Source of the DNA: Clavibacter phaseoli | GTDB lineage: Bacteria; Actinomycetota; Actinomycetes; Actinomycetales; Microbacteriaceae | Reading direction: 5' to 3' | NCBI RefSeq assembly: GCF_021922925.1 | Contig: NZ_CP040787.1 | Span: forward strand, 1-64,000 | Length of the DNA: 64,000 nt | Part shown: piece after piece, positions 6,801 to 14,825 of the stretch | Position numbering within the stretch: the first letter of the stretch is position 1 | Layout: every line of letters starts with the position of its first letter | Notes under the pieces: model-generated | What the model saw: the letters and a program-made list of their open reading frames with translations, nothing else | Told to the model about the DNA's origin: nothing | The model's database searches: none | Translations under genes and position numbers: made by a program

Positions 6801-7808
6801 ATGCTTCGGGCTGTGACCCACGACCCGCTCCCCCCGCAACAGCGCCTCTCTCCGCCCGGGCAGCCCCGGGGCTCGTTTCTCGAGCGGGTCCAGAGGCTCT
6901 TTCGCTCTGTGGCGGATGCGCTTGGAGGCACTAGGAAGCGTCGCCTTCTGTCCGCCGGTGTCGTGGGTCTGCTGGTGCTGGCTCTCGTCGGAGGGACGGC
7001 TGTGTCACTGATGACGCAGGCACGTGAAGTACAGGCTGCCGAGGAGGCCCAGGAGGCACGAGCCGCGGCGGCCGAAGTGGCACAGGAGAGGGAAGCTGCT
7101 GAAGAGCTTGCCGACGCTCGGCAGAATCGAGAGCGCTACCTCGTCGACGCAGACGAGCGAGCAGCAGAGGCCGCCTCGTATGCCGAGCCCGCCGCCCTCG
7201 AACAGCTCGGCACCGATCGCGCCATCCTGGCCGGCCTCGCGGACAGCACCGACGCTAAGGAGATCTCCGCAGCCGTCCGAGACGTCCTCCGAAGCATGAA
7301 CGCCGTAGGAAGCGAAGCCGACGCTCAAGACCGCAAGTACCTCGCGGCCCGAGAAGCCGCCGGGAAGGGATCGGCGCTGAGCGAGACCTCCTCGTTGAGC
7401 ACCGCCAAGCTGTACTGCTCAGACCTCTTGAGCCACTACGGCAACGACCCCCAGTCCTCCTACATCCGCTTCGCCGATGGCGTGTACGACGAGGACCTCC
7501 AGGCCGTGCAGATCTACTGCCCGCAGTTCCAAGCCGGCATCGACTACGCAAGCCGCGCCATCCCAGAAGACAGCGGCCTGGCCGTCGGCGACACCGCGAG
7601 CCCCCTCGACGCCTCACCCCGAGTGATCGCCGCCGGCACCTACAAGACAGCCGGCGCACCCAGTGACTGCTACTACGAGATCAACAACCAGCGGGGAAGC
7701 ATCATCACGAACAACTTCGTCAACTCCGCCCTTGGCGGCCTGACCGTCACCCTCCGCTCCGGGCAAGGCTTCGACAGTCGGGGGTGCGGCATGTGGATCC
7801 CAGAATGA
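6801..7808 (+). CDS. Membrane-anchored coiled-coil protein with exported C-terminal domain
   Basis: A 335-residue protein. A Pro-rich cytoplasmic head of ~45 residues precedes one membrane helix (~50-70). Next come a long Ala/Glu-rich coiled coil (~73-125) and a folded region. The final ~55 residues (AAGTYKTAGAPSDCYYEI..GGLTVTLRSGQGFDSRGCGMWI) match a beta-rich domain with two cysteines found at the end of many actinobacterial surface lipoproteins. A role at the cell surface is likely; the function is unknown. A GTG at 6813 is an alternative start. It is monocistronic. Confidence 0.7.
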   Translation: MLRAVTHDPLPPQQRLSPPGQPRGSFLERVQRLFRSVADALGGTRKRRLLSAGVVGLLVLALVGGTAVSLMTQAREVQAAEEAQEARAAAAEVAQEREAAEELADARQNRERYLVDADERAAEAASYAEPAALEQLGTDRAILAGLADSTDAKEISAAVRDVLRSMNAVGSEADAQDRKYLAAREAAGKGSALSETSSLSTAKLYCSDLLSHYGNDPQSSYIRFADGVYDEDLQAVQIYCPQFQAGIDYASRAIPEDSGLAVGDTASPLDASPRVIAAGTYKTAGAPSDCYYEINNQRGSIITNNFVNSALGGLTVTLRSGQGFDSRGCGMWIPE

Positions 7809-7863
7809 GCAGCGCCGCCCGGCCGCGATCAAAACGACCTCACGGATGTGAGATGGTCATCTG

Positions 7864-8412
7864 ATGCTGCATGTGTACGTCGACGAGAGCGCACGTGACA
7901 CTTACGGGCTCTGCGTCGTGGCAGCGGTAGTGCTCGACGCCAGCCAAGAAGCCGCTGCTCGGGCGGAGCTTGCGGTCATCCTTCCTCCGGGAGCCAAGCG
8001 GCTCCATTGGAATAAGGACAGCCCTGTCGTGCGCAACCAGGTGGCTCAGGTGTTGCAGCGAAACGCACACCACGTCGCGGCCTATCTTTCGTACTACGAC
8101 GCCAACAAGCGAATGAACGAAGCTCGGGCTCGATGCCTCACCCACCTGTTCGGGGACGTAGGTGGGGTGCCCTACGAGACGGTCACGCTGGACCAACGGA
8201 CCCCGCATCAAGACACTCGGGACCGCACACTCTGGACTCAGCAGTGCGTCCGCTTGCAACTGCGAAATCCGCCGCAGCTACAGCACGACGGAACGCTTAC
8301 TGAGCCACTGTTGTGGCTAGCGGACGCCGCGGCTGGCGCCGTGGGAGAGCACTTGGTCAACAACGACCCGACCTATGTGCAGCTCTTCGCGAGCAAGCTA
8401 GTTATTGCGTAG
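7864..8412 (+). CDS. DUF3800-like protein (RNase H-like fold, putative)
   Basis: A 182-residue protein opening with VYVDES, the acidic start motif of DUF3800 proteins, which are predicted to have an RNase H-like fold and often sit in mobile or defence islands. The C-terminal WLADAAAGAVGEHL segment matches the usual LADxxAGA motif. Intermediate acidic positions are less clear, so nuclease activity is not certain. It is followed by a strong intrinsic-type hairpin (8427-8463) and then by a resolvase locus. Its start follows a weak GAG site. Confidence 0.65.
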   Translation: MLHVYVDESARDTYGLCVVAAVVLDASQEAAARAELAVILPPGAKRLHWNKDSPVVRNQVAQVLQRNAHHVAAYLSYYDANKRMNEARARCLTHLFGDVGGVPYETVTLDQRTPHQDTRDRTLWTQQCVRLQLRNPPQLQHDGTLTEPLLWLADAAAGAVGEHLVNNDPTYVQLFASKLVIA

Positions 8413-8426
8413 CTGTTAAAAGCGTC

Positions 8427-8463
8427 AAGCCAGGTCCCCGTCGTCCGGCGGGAGGCCTGGCTT
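8427..8463 (+). terminator. Hairpin terminator after the DUF3800-like gene
   Basis: AAGCCAGG pairs with CCTGGCTT, extended by TCCC/GGGA across a 2-base bulge, 15 bases after the stop codon. The 3' side reads CTTGCTTCT rather than a clean U tract. Confidence 0.7.
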
Positions 8464-8613
8464 GCTTCTGCAACCTTGGGGGCTGCGGCACGGCCTAGCT
8501 TAGAGGCGATCCTCGTCACTAGCAACCACATCTGGAGTCCACTCGATCGCAGGACAGAGGATCCGGCTGGGAATCCACTGAGCACCAGCCTTGCTGCTCT
8601 TGACATCCCGATT

Positions 8614-8684
8614 CCAGTCGCTAGGCTCCCGACATACCTTTACCCGGTACTTCAACGGAACCGCGGAGGGAGCCTAGCGACTGG
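8614..8684. repeat. 17-bp perfect inverted repeat flanking 37 bp
   Basis: Arms CCAGTCGCTAGGCTCCC (8614-8630) and its exact complement (8668-8684). The loop is too long for a typical terminator. It lies next to the 3' end of a serine resolvase gene and could be a recombination or transposon-end structure. Confidence 0.7.
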
Positions 8685-8735
8685 ATGCGCGAGTAGCAAA
8701 CTCCCTGATCAGGCTGCGATTACGCAAAGCGGTCT

Positions 8736-9338
8736 TCAGGGCGTTTCGGTCGCTGTAAGTCCTCGCAGACGGCGGTACAAAGTCGCCCTCGACATGCCCA
8801 TGTCGCGCGCGACCTGGGCGGCCGGCTCCCCTCCCTCGAGCAGTCGGGCCGCGTTCTTAATCTGGCTGTCGGTGAAGACCTGACGCCGGCCGCCCAGGTC
8901 CTTGCCCGCAGCCCGCCTCTTAGACACCGAGTCCGTGATCCGCTCCCGCTTGATCTCGAGCTCCATCTGCGCGAGCGCCGCCATCACGGTGAAGACCATC
9001 GACCCCATCGGAGTAGCCGTGTCCACATCTCCCCCGCCGAGGTTCAGCACCCGAAGCGACGCACCTCTCTCCCGCAGGTCCTCCGCGAGGGCGAGCATGT
9101 TCTGCGTCGACCGCCCTAACCGGTCGAGCGTCGTGATGACAAGGGTGTCGCCGTCGTGCAGCGCCCGCAGCGCTTCATCGAACGCCGGCCGCGAAGCGCG
9201 AGCACCCGAGACGCCGTGATCGACGTACAGGTCATCGCGCCGGATGCCGGCCGCAAGAAGGTCTGTGGTCTGCCGATCCGTGTCCTGCTGACGCGTCGAT
9301 ACCCGCGCGTACCCGATGAGCTTCCCCACGACGACCAA
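8736..9338 (-). CDS. Serine recombinase (resolvase/invertase family)
   Basis: A 200-residue small serine recombinase. The catalytic domain starts with IGYARVSTRQQ, nucleophile Ser14. It continues through LDRLGRS, the GSMVFTVMAALAQMELEIKRER stretch that precedes the dimerisation helix, and a C-terminal HTH of Hin/resolvase type (GEPAAQVARDMGMSRATLYRRLRG). Length is normal for TnpR/Hin proteins. No transposase is adjacent, so this may be a remnant or a resolution system for the accessory region. A strong palindromic site (9447-9482) and two related half-sites lie upstream, where a resolvase would be expected to bind. Confidence 0.9.
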   Translation of the reverse strand: MVVVGKLIGYARVSTRQQDTDRQTTDLLAAGIRRDDLYVDHGVSGARASRPAFDEALRALHDGDTLVITTLDRLGRSTQNMLALAEDLRERGASLRVLNLGGGDVDTATPMGSMVFTVMAALAQMELEIKRERITDSVSKRRAAGKDLGGRRQVFTDSQIKNAARLLEGGEPAAQVARDMGMSRATLYRRLRGLTATETP

Positions 9339-9739
9339 CCTGTCTCACAACCAACGATGAACACAGATAGTCAAGCACCTACTTGAGGTACATGGTTGCG
9401 CGACACTCCCTCGCTAGCAAGTACCAGCGCCTCATGCGCGGTTCGTGAGACGTCTCGCAACCCATGGGTTGCGAGACGTCTCGCGAGTCGAGCTCGGAGC
9501 GCTGGCACTTCTGGGCGCGTGAGATGTGGGCAGCTTCGCTCCGTGTCGTCGGAATCGCTTCCTTCGGTGTCTGGACGTCACGGGTGCGCGAGACGGCTCC
9601 CTGACTTGGGGGTTCGGGTGCATACTGGCGATGTCTTCGGACCCGGCAGTGGGGCTTGCCGGACCCAACCTCGACAGTTGTCGACAACAGTCCCTATCTC
9701 AGCTGGTCGCGCTTCTGCGCGCCTGAGGTAGGGAGTGTC
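9339..9739. other. Resolvase upstream region, no gene
   Basis: It holds the half-sites GTCTCACAACC (9342-9352) and GGTTGCGCGAC (9394-9404), the 36-bp palindrome at 9447-9482, and the leader of the fluoride operon. A CCGGCA..TGCCGG hairpin lies inside about 9640-9665. No convincing coding sequence is seen. Confidence 0.6.
9447..9482. repeat. 36-bp perfect palindrome, probable resolvase core site
   Basis: Two 18-bp arms, GAGACGTCTCGCAACCCA and its complement, meet at ATG/CAT and extend to 9443-9486 with one mismatch. Each arm begins with the smaller palindrome GAGACGTCTC. The half-site GTCTCRCAACC recurs at 9342-9352 and, inverted, at 9394-9404, like the multiple subsites of a res locus. It lies about 110 bp upstream of the resolvase gene. 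Confidence 0.75.
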
Positions 9740-10246
9740 ATGACAGCATCAATCGGTACCGGCCCGGTCGTCGTCGGTGTCCTACCCGGCCTCGCGCCGG
9801 GGGTGATCGAGGTTGCGGCGTCTATCGCGCGGCGCTTCGGTACGACGCTGGTGTGCGTCAGCGTGGATGCGTCGCTCATCGATGCCGGTACGCGCTCGGA
9901 CGGGTCGGTGATGGTGGAATCGCTCGACCCTGATACCGCTGACACGACACCGCAGGGCTTGTCGGACAGTGACGAGGCGGCAGTACGTGCCGCCGCAACG
10001 ACCTACGGCGTCGACGTCACGTTCGTTCCGGGTGTTGGGGATCCGAGCCGGGCTCTGTCGCAGGTGGCCGAAGACCGCGACGCGGCGATGCTGGTCGTCG
10101 GGGCCAGGACGGGAGCGGGTCGAATCGCGGAGTTCTTCACGGGGTCGGTCGCGGCACGGCTGACCCATCGACAGCACCGTTTAGTGCTCGTAGTGCCCGT
10201 TGATCCGGTCGGGTTCGATGCCCCACTGCCGTGGGGCACCCAGTGA
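9740..10246 (+). CDS. Universal stress protein (UspA family) of fluoride cluster
   Basis: A 168-residue single-domain Usp. VVVGVLPG opens the Rossmann-like fold. The C-terminal part carries the nucleotide-binding G-2x-G-9x-G-S/T type motif (VVGARTGAGRIAEFFTGSVAARLTH), so ATP binding is likely. The start at 9740 has a GAGGTAGGGA ribosome site. It heads a coupled operon: its stop overlaps the GTG of the phosphoglycerate mutase. Usp genes are recurrent partners of crcB, eno and ppa in fluoride-responsive operons (established from crcB-motif RNA surveys). No fluoride riboswitch could be recognised upstream. Confidence 0.88.
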   Translation: MTASIGTGPVVVGVLPGLAPGVIEVAASIARRFGTTLVCVSVDASLIDAGTRSDGSVMVESLDPDTADTTPQGLSDSDEAAVRAAATTYGVDVTFVPGVGDPSRALSQVAEDRDAAMLVVGARTGAGRIAEFFTGSVAARLTHRQHRLVLVVPVDPVGFDAPLPWGTQ

Positions 10247-10986
10247 CCGGCCAGCTTGTTCTGCTCCGCCACGGACAGAGCACTGCGAACGCTACCGGCA
10301 CCTTCACCGGCTTGCGAGACGTCGCGCTGACCGAACAGGGCACCGCCGAAGCGAATCGGGCTGGGTTGCTACTTCTGCATGCGGGCATCCGACCGGACCT
10401 CGTGCTCACGTCGACGCTCGAGCGGGCGCTCCATACGGCGGAGCTCGTCACCGACGTCGTCGGACGTGATGCGCCGGTCGAGTCGACGTGGCGGTTGAAC
10501 GAGCGGAACTAAGGCGCCCTCACCGGCATGTCCAAGCAGAATGCGCAATTGGCGTTGGGGGCGGAGCAGTTCTTCGCTGTTCGCCGGACCCGCACGGGTC
10601 GGCCGCCACGCATGTCGATCCGCGCGTGGCTGGCGCTCCGGCGGACGCCGGCGCTTCGTGGGCTGCCGTGGGCGGCAGTTCGTCGAACCGAGACACTTTC
10701 CGACGTCATCCGCCGGGTCCAACCCGTCCTGTCGGACCGCGTCACCCCGGCACTCCGCGACGGGCAGACAGTGCTCGTCGTCGCGCACGGCAACTCTTTG
10801 CGGGCACTGTGTGCCTGCATGGACTGCCTGACTGACGGTGAGCTCGCGGACCTGAACCTCCCCACGGGCGAACCCCTGATCTACCGGTTCGACGGCGACG
10901 GTGGGTTCTGTCCGCGGGGTGGGGAGTACCTGCATCCGGCAGCACGAGCAGCAGCGGCAGCGGTCGCTGCGGAAGGTGGAACATGA
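10243..10986 (+). pseudogene. gpm: Phosphoglycerate mutase (2,3-BPG type) with in-frame stop
   Basis: A gene of ~247 codons for a histidine-phosphatase-fold phosphoglycerate mutase, which interconverts 3- and 2-phosphoglycerate, the step before enolase. The catalytic RHGQS lies at the N-terminus and AHGNS near the C-terminus. After WRLNER the expected His-Tyr reads AAC-TAA (stop at 10510-10512), and homology resumes at once in the same frame (GALTGMSKQNA). No bases are gained or lost, so this is a nonsense change. The 89-residue product would lack the second His. The gene is coupled upstream by GTGA and downstream to crcB by ATGA. A sequencing error or readthrough cannot be excluded. Confidence 0.85.
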
Positions 10987-11486
10987 CCTCCCGAACGGAC
11001 ACGGACCTGCCCGATGGGCAGCTCCCGCCCGACCCGGACATCGACGCCAATGACCCGGAACGCATCGCCCGGCCAGTGCATCTGCGGTGGCGGTACCTGG
11101 GTGTCGTCGCACTCGGCGGCGCCATCGGTACCGCCGCACGCGACGGACTCAGCACCGCGTTCCCCGCTCAGCACGGAGTGTCCTGGGCGATCTTCTGGAT
11201 CAACATCGCCGGGGCGCTCCTACTCGGTGTGCTGCTGGAACACCTCGCGCATCGCGGACCTGACGAGGGTCGCCGCCGGACACTGCGCCTGCTTCTGGGA
11301 ACCGGTGTCCTCGGCGGGTTCACCACCTACAGCACCCTCGCGACCAGCACCGCGGTGTTGTTCCTCGCCGGCCGCGGGTTGGTCGGCACCGGGTACGGGC
11401 TCCTGACGGTCCTCGCCGGCGCGATCGCCACCGGTAGCGGCCTCGCGATCGCGGGCTTGGTCCGACCGAACGGAGCCACATCATGA
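10983..11486 (+). CDS. crcB: CrcB/Fluc fluoride channel subunit 1
   Basis: A 167-residue protein with four membrane helices after a ~35-residue hydrophilic N-terminal extension. Fluc channels export fluoride as dual-topology dimers. The pore signatures are present: N in [11 protein letters not shown] and the [13 protein letters not shown] box that carries the fluoride-coordinating positions. The start overlaps the mutase stop (ATGA). A second crcB follows, also overlapping by 4 bases. Paired crcB genes usually encode heterodimeric channels with fixed opposite orientation. The N-terminal extension is longer than usual. Confidence 0.92.
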   Translation: MTSRTDTDLPDGQLPPDPDIDANDPERIARPVHLRWRYLGVVALGGAIGTAARDGLSTAFPAQHGVSWAIFWINIAGALLLGVLLEHLAHRGPDEGRRRTLRLLLGTGVLGGFTTYSTLATSTAVLFLAGRGLVGTGYGLLTVLAGAIATGSGLAIAGLVRPNGATS

Positions 11487-11854
11487 GCGCCCTGGCCTTC
11501 CTCGGCGTCGCTGTCGCTGGCGGTGTCGGCGCGGCCGCACGGTTCTTCGTGGATGGTTCGATCAACCGGGGTCGGCAGTTCCGGCTCCCGGTCGGGACGC
11601 TGACGATCAACATCACCGGCTCGTTCCTGCTGGGCTTGATCACCGGCGCCGCCGGTCACCTCGGCGCTACCCCCGTCGCAGTGGTCGGAACAGGGCTCAT
11701 GGGTGGCTACACCACGTTCAGCACCGCCAGCTTCGAGACCGTCCGCCTCGCACGCACCGGCCGCACCACCGCGGCTGCCGTGAACGGGCTCGGGATGCTT
11801 GTCGTCTCTGTCGCCGCAGCCGCCGGGGGCGTCACCCTCGGCACCCTCACTTGA
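11483..11854 (+). CDS. crcB: CrcB/Fluc fluoride channel subunit 2
   Basis: A 123-residue Fluc subunit of normal family length, with four helices. It has the conserved Arg early in helix 1 ([13 protein letters not shown]), the Asn in [13 protein letters not shown], and the [15 protein letters not shown] box lining the fluoride path. The ATGA overlap with subunit 1 argues for stoichiometric synthesis and a heterodimeric channel. The pyrophosphatase gene follows 26 bp later. Confidence 0.93.
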   Translation: MSALAFLGVAVAGGVGAAARFFVDGSINRGRQFRLPVGTLTINITGSFLLGLITGAAGHLGATPVAVVGTGLMGGYTTFSTASFETVRLARTGRTTAAAVNGLGMLVVSVAAAAGGVTLGTLT

Positions 11855-11880
11855 CCATCCGACTGGGAGAAGAGAAGCTC

Positions 11881-12366
11881 ATGCACTTCGACATCACGAT
11901 CGAGATCCCCCGCGGCAGCGGCAACAAGTACGAGGTCGACCACGCCACCGGACGGATCCGCCTGGACCGGGCGGTGTTCACCAGCATGGTGTTCCCGCAG
12001 GATTACGGCTCGATCGACGACACTCTCGGCGATGACGGCGACCCCCTCGACGCGCTCGTGCTGCTGCCCCGGCCCACGTTCCCCGGCGTCGTCATCGACG
12101 TCCGCCCGGTCGGGATGCTCCGCATGGTCGACGAGAACGGCGGCGATGACAAGATCCTCACCGTCCCCGCCGGAGACGTCCGCTTCGACCACGTCCAGGA
12201 CATCTCCGACGTCGCCGAGCCGGTCCTGGCGGAGATCGAGCACTTCTTCTCCCACTACAAGGAGATCGAGCACGGCAAGCACGTCACCACCAACGGGTGG
12301 GGGAACCGTGTCGACGCCGAAGCCATCATCCGCTCCGCACAGGAACGATTCACCCCGCACCCCTGA
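11881..12366 (+). CDS. ppa: Inorganic pyrophosphatase, family I
   Basis: A 161-residue soluble pyrophosphatase that hydrolyses PPi to two phosphates. The family signature [12 protein letters not shown] holds the metal-binding aspartates. The [18 protein letters not shown] opening and the KEIEHGK..NGWG C-terminal part match actinobacterial Ppa. The start at 11881 was chosen for the GGGAGAAGAG ribosome site; a TTG at 11851 is in frame but unlikely. Fluoride is a classic inhibitor of family I pyrophosphatases. An extra copy next to crcB therefore probably supplies activity under fluoride stress. Confidence 0.94.
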   Translation: MHFDITIEIPRGSGNKYEVDHATGRIRLDRAVFTSMVFPQDYGSIDDTLGDDGDPLDALVLLPRPTFPGVVIDVRPVGMLRMVDENGGDDKILTVPAGDVRFDHVQDISDVAEPVLAEIEHFFSHYKEIEHGKHVTTNGWGNRVDAEAIIRSAQERFTPHP

Positions 12367-12511
12367 CCGGCACCCGCGCACCCGACACCATCCAGTGCGC
12401 GCCCTGAACCGCCGTGGGGAGGCAACTGGCGCCCAGTGATCGCCAGGAGGTCGTCCCTCCGCCTCCCCGCGGCCCACACCCGCACGACCAACCCGAAAGG
12501 CGACAACCGCC

Positions 12512-13845
12512 ATGAACGACTACATCAGCAACGTCCACCACACCACCCACCATCAGGGCGAGTACGTGACCCACACGAGCCGCCCCGTCACCATCAGCAG
12601 CCTGCACGGCTCCCGGATCCTCGACTCCCGCGGCTACCCGACGATCCAGGTGCGTCTCGAGCTCGAGGACGGCATCGTCGTCACCGGTGACGCCCCGCAG
12701 GCGCATCCACTGGCGCGCATGAGGCTGTCGAGCTTCGCGACGGCGGCAGCAGCTACGGCGGCCGCGACGTGAGCCAGGCACTGCACCTCATCACGGCGGA
12801 CGTCGCACCGATGATCACCGGCCAGTCGTGGACCTCGATCGGGCAGGCCGACGCCGCCCTCGCTGCCCTCGACGGCACCGCGAACTACCGCCGGCTCGGC
12901 GCGAACAGTGTCGTCGCGACCTCGATCGCGATGGCACGCGCTCTCGCCGCCGCAGCGGAGCTGCCGCTCTGGCGTTGGATCGCAGACGTCACCGGCAGCA
13001 CGCCTCGCCTGCCCGTCCCGCACTTCAACGTGCTCAACGGCGGAGCGCACGCAGCGAACGCGCTCGACTTCCAGGAGTTCATGATCGCCCCGGTGAACGC
13101 CGAGACCATGACCGACGCGGTTCGGATCGGGTCGGACGTCTACCACGCACTGGCGGCACTGGTCCGGGAACGGTTCGGCAGTCTCGGTCTCGGGGACGAA
13201 GGCGGCTTCGCCCCGTCGATCGCCGCGCCCGAGGAGGCCCTCGACCTCCTCGTCGCCGCGATCAGCGCCGCTGGCTACGAGCCCGGCGTGGACACCGTCG
13301 CGATCGCACTCGACCCGGCGGCGAACGAGTTCGCGCTCGGTGACGGCAGCTACCGGGTCGTGGACCGCCGTTTCGACCGAGCAGGCATGGTCGACTACTA
13401 CCGCGACCTCATCAGCCGGTATCCGATCCGGAGCATCGAAGACGGCTTCTCCGAAGATGACCACGGCGGCTGGAAGGCGATGTCGTCCGCGCTCGGCGAC
13501 ATGCTCCAGATCGTCGGCGATGATCTCTACGTCACCGATCCGCAGCGCATCCGCGACGGCGGGAAGGACGGGCTCTCGAACGCAGCGCTCATCAAGCCGA
13601 ACCAGATCGGCACCGTCTCCCAGACCCTCGACGCGATCGGCGTCGCACGCTCGCTCGGGATGCGGAGCATGGTGTCGCACCGGTCCGGGGAGACCACCGA
13701 CACGTTCATCGCGGACCTCGTCGTCGGCACCGGAACCGGACAGATCAAGTCCGGCGCCCCCGCCCGCGGAGAACGCGTCGCGAAGTACAACCGGCTCACC
13801 GAGATCGCGGAGGACGATACGGAGCTGCCCTACGGGCTGTGCTGA
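12512..13845 (+). pseudogene. eno: Enolase with a one-base frameshift
   Basis: Enolase converts 2-phosphoglycerate to phosphoenolpyruvate and is strongly fluoride-sensitive. The N-terminal part (ILDSRGYPTIQV..VTGDAP) reads in one frame to about 12697. The active-site loop GASTGAHEAVELRDG and all later motifs (LGDEGGFAPS, SIEDGFSEDD, IKPNQIGT, SHRSGETTD, IKSGAPARGERVAKYNRL) are in another frame. Restoring a single G in GCCCCGCAGG would rejoin them as DAPAGASTG. As written, the upstream frame stops at 12772, and a GTG at 12769 could only make a loop-less fragment. This may be a real lesion or a base-call error. Confidence 0.85.
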
Positions 13846-14756
13846 CCCCGACCGGCCACCTCGTGGGCGACGCGCAGGAAAGCAGAACCAGCTGGCTGGA
13901 GCTCTCCCGACCAGATCGCCCGCAACGGCCGGGCAAGTGGCGGCCCGGAGAGCGGGACCCGCACCAGCGACCCGGTGTCGATGTCGGCGGCGACCGTGCG
14001 GAGGCTCATCACCGCCGGTGCGATCCCGGCCTGCGCGTTCGCCCGGATGATGCTCGTGGTCTCCAGCACCGCGGCCGGGACCGTCATGTCCCGACCGGCC
14101 TCCCTGAGCCATGCGGCGAGGGTCGCGCGAGTCCCGGAGCCTTCTTCCCGCAGGAGCAGAGCCGCCGCCGACAGGACCTCCGCAGTAATCCCGGTCGACC
14201 GGGCCCAGGGATGGTCCGGAGCGACGACGACCGCGAGCTCGTCGTCCGCGATCACCTGCGCGGACACGCCTGCCGCCACCACCGGGGTCTCCGTGAACCC
14301 GAGGTCCGCGCCACCCGACTGCACGAGGTCCGTCACCGCGGCGGAGTTGCCCGCGATCAGACGCACGTGCACGTCGGGTTCACGGCGTCGGAATTCGAGC
14401 AGCCAGCCCGGCAGCAGCAGCTCCGCGATCGTCTGTGACGCCGCGACGACGAGCGAACCCGTGGGAGCCCGCAGCGCGGCCACTCCTGCCTCGAGGCGAC
14501 GAGACGCATCGAGGAGCGGTCCGGCCAGCCCGACGACGAGCCGACCGGTCTCGGTCAGCACCGACCCCGTGGCCGAGCGGTGCACCAACGAATGACCGAT
14601 CATGCGTTCCGCGACCCGGATTCGAGCAGATACCGCCTGTTGCGTGACGCCGAGTGCTCCAGCGGCGGCGGAGAGGGAGCCGGTCTCGGCGACGCGTGCG
14701 AGCACGTCGAGTGTGTCGAGGTCGAGCGTTCGGTCCGTGAGTCGCCGTTGTGCCAC
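13830..14756 (-). CDS. LysR-family transcriptional regulator
   Basis: A 308-residue LysR regulator. The HTH occupies residues ~12-70 (TLDVLARVAETGSLSAAAGALGVTQQAVSARIRVAERMIG). A periplasmic-binding-protein-like effector domain follows (~98-300, SLVVAASQTIAELLLPGWLLEFRRREPDVHVRL..). The GTG at 14756 overlaps a CACAA-N7-TTGTG dyad (14754-14770), the usual LysR-box geometry, in front of the divergent transporter gene, so it probably regulates that gene and itself. Its 3' end overlaps the enolase 3' end by 16 bases. Confidence 0.9.
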   Translation of the reverse strand: MAQRRLTDRTLDLDTLDVLARVAETGSLSAAAGALGVTQQAVSARIRVAERMIGHSLVHRSATGSVLTETGRLVVGLAGPLLDASRRLEAGVAALRAPTGSLVVAASQTIAELLLPGWLLEFRRREPDVHVRLIAGNSAAVTDLVQSGGADLGFTETPVVAAGVSAQVIADDELAVVVAPDHPWARSTGITAEVLSAAALLLREEGSGTRATLAAWLREAGRDMTVPAAVLETTSIIRANAQAGIAPAVMSLRTVAADIDTGSLVRVPLSGPPLARPLRAIWSGELQPAGSAFLRVAHEVAGRGQHSP

Positions 14757-14770
14757 AACCAATGATTGTG
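14754..14770. promoter_or_regulatory. LysR-box-like dyad
   Basis: CACAACCAATGATTGTG, with 5-bp inverted arms spaced by 7. It covers the LysR start codon and lies 56 bp before the TehA-like transporter start, consistent with a shared divergent control site. Confidence 0.55.
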
Positions 14771-14825
14771 CCCTATCAAGAGGAACCCAGTACCGCCAGG
14801 AACAGGATGCGCGCAGGCTCGACCC

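Larger units (their letters stand above)
8413..8735. other. Gap with terminator and a long inverted repeat
   Basis: A stretch without a gene. It holds the hairpin at 8427-8463 and a 17-bp perfect inverted repeat at 8614-8630/8668-8684. I recognise no coding remnant. Confidence 0.5.

Noticed and set aside
9447..9482. 36-bp palindrome as an intrinsic terminator
   Set aside because: Without a U tract, lacking any gene ending beside it, and with repeated half-sites nearby, a recombinase site fits better.
9600..9739. Fluoride riboswitch (crcB motif) upstream of the fluoride operon
   Set aside because: A GGCGATG string and a CCGGCA..TGCCGG hairpin are present, but the pairing CGCC partner and the second GATG of the crcB aptamer are missing, so the fold cannot be drawn.
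12512..13845. Two independent genes (N-terminal peptide and short enolase), or programmed frameshifting
   Set aside because: The missing loop GASTGAHEAVELRDG is encoded out of frame between the parts, which shows a single broken enolase. No slippery heptamer or stimulatory structure was seen.
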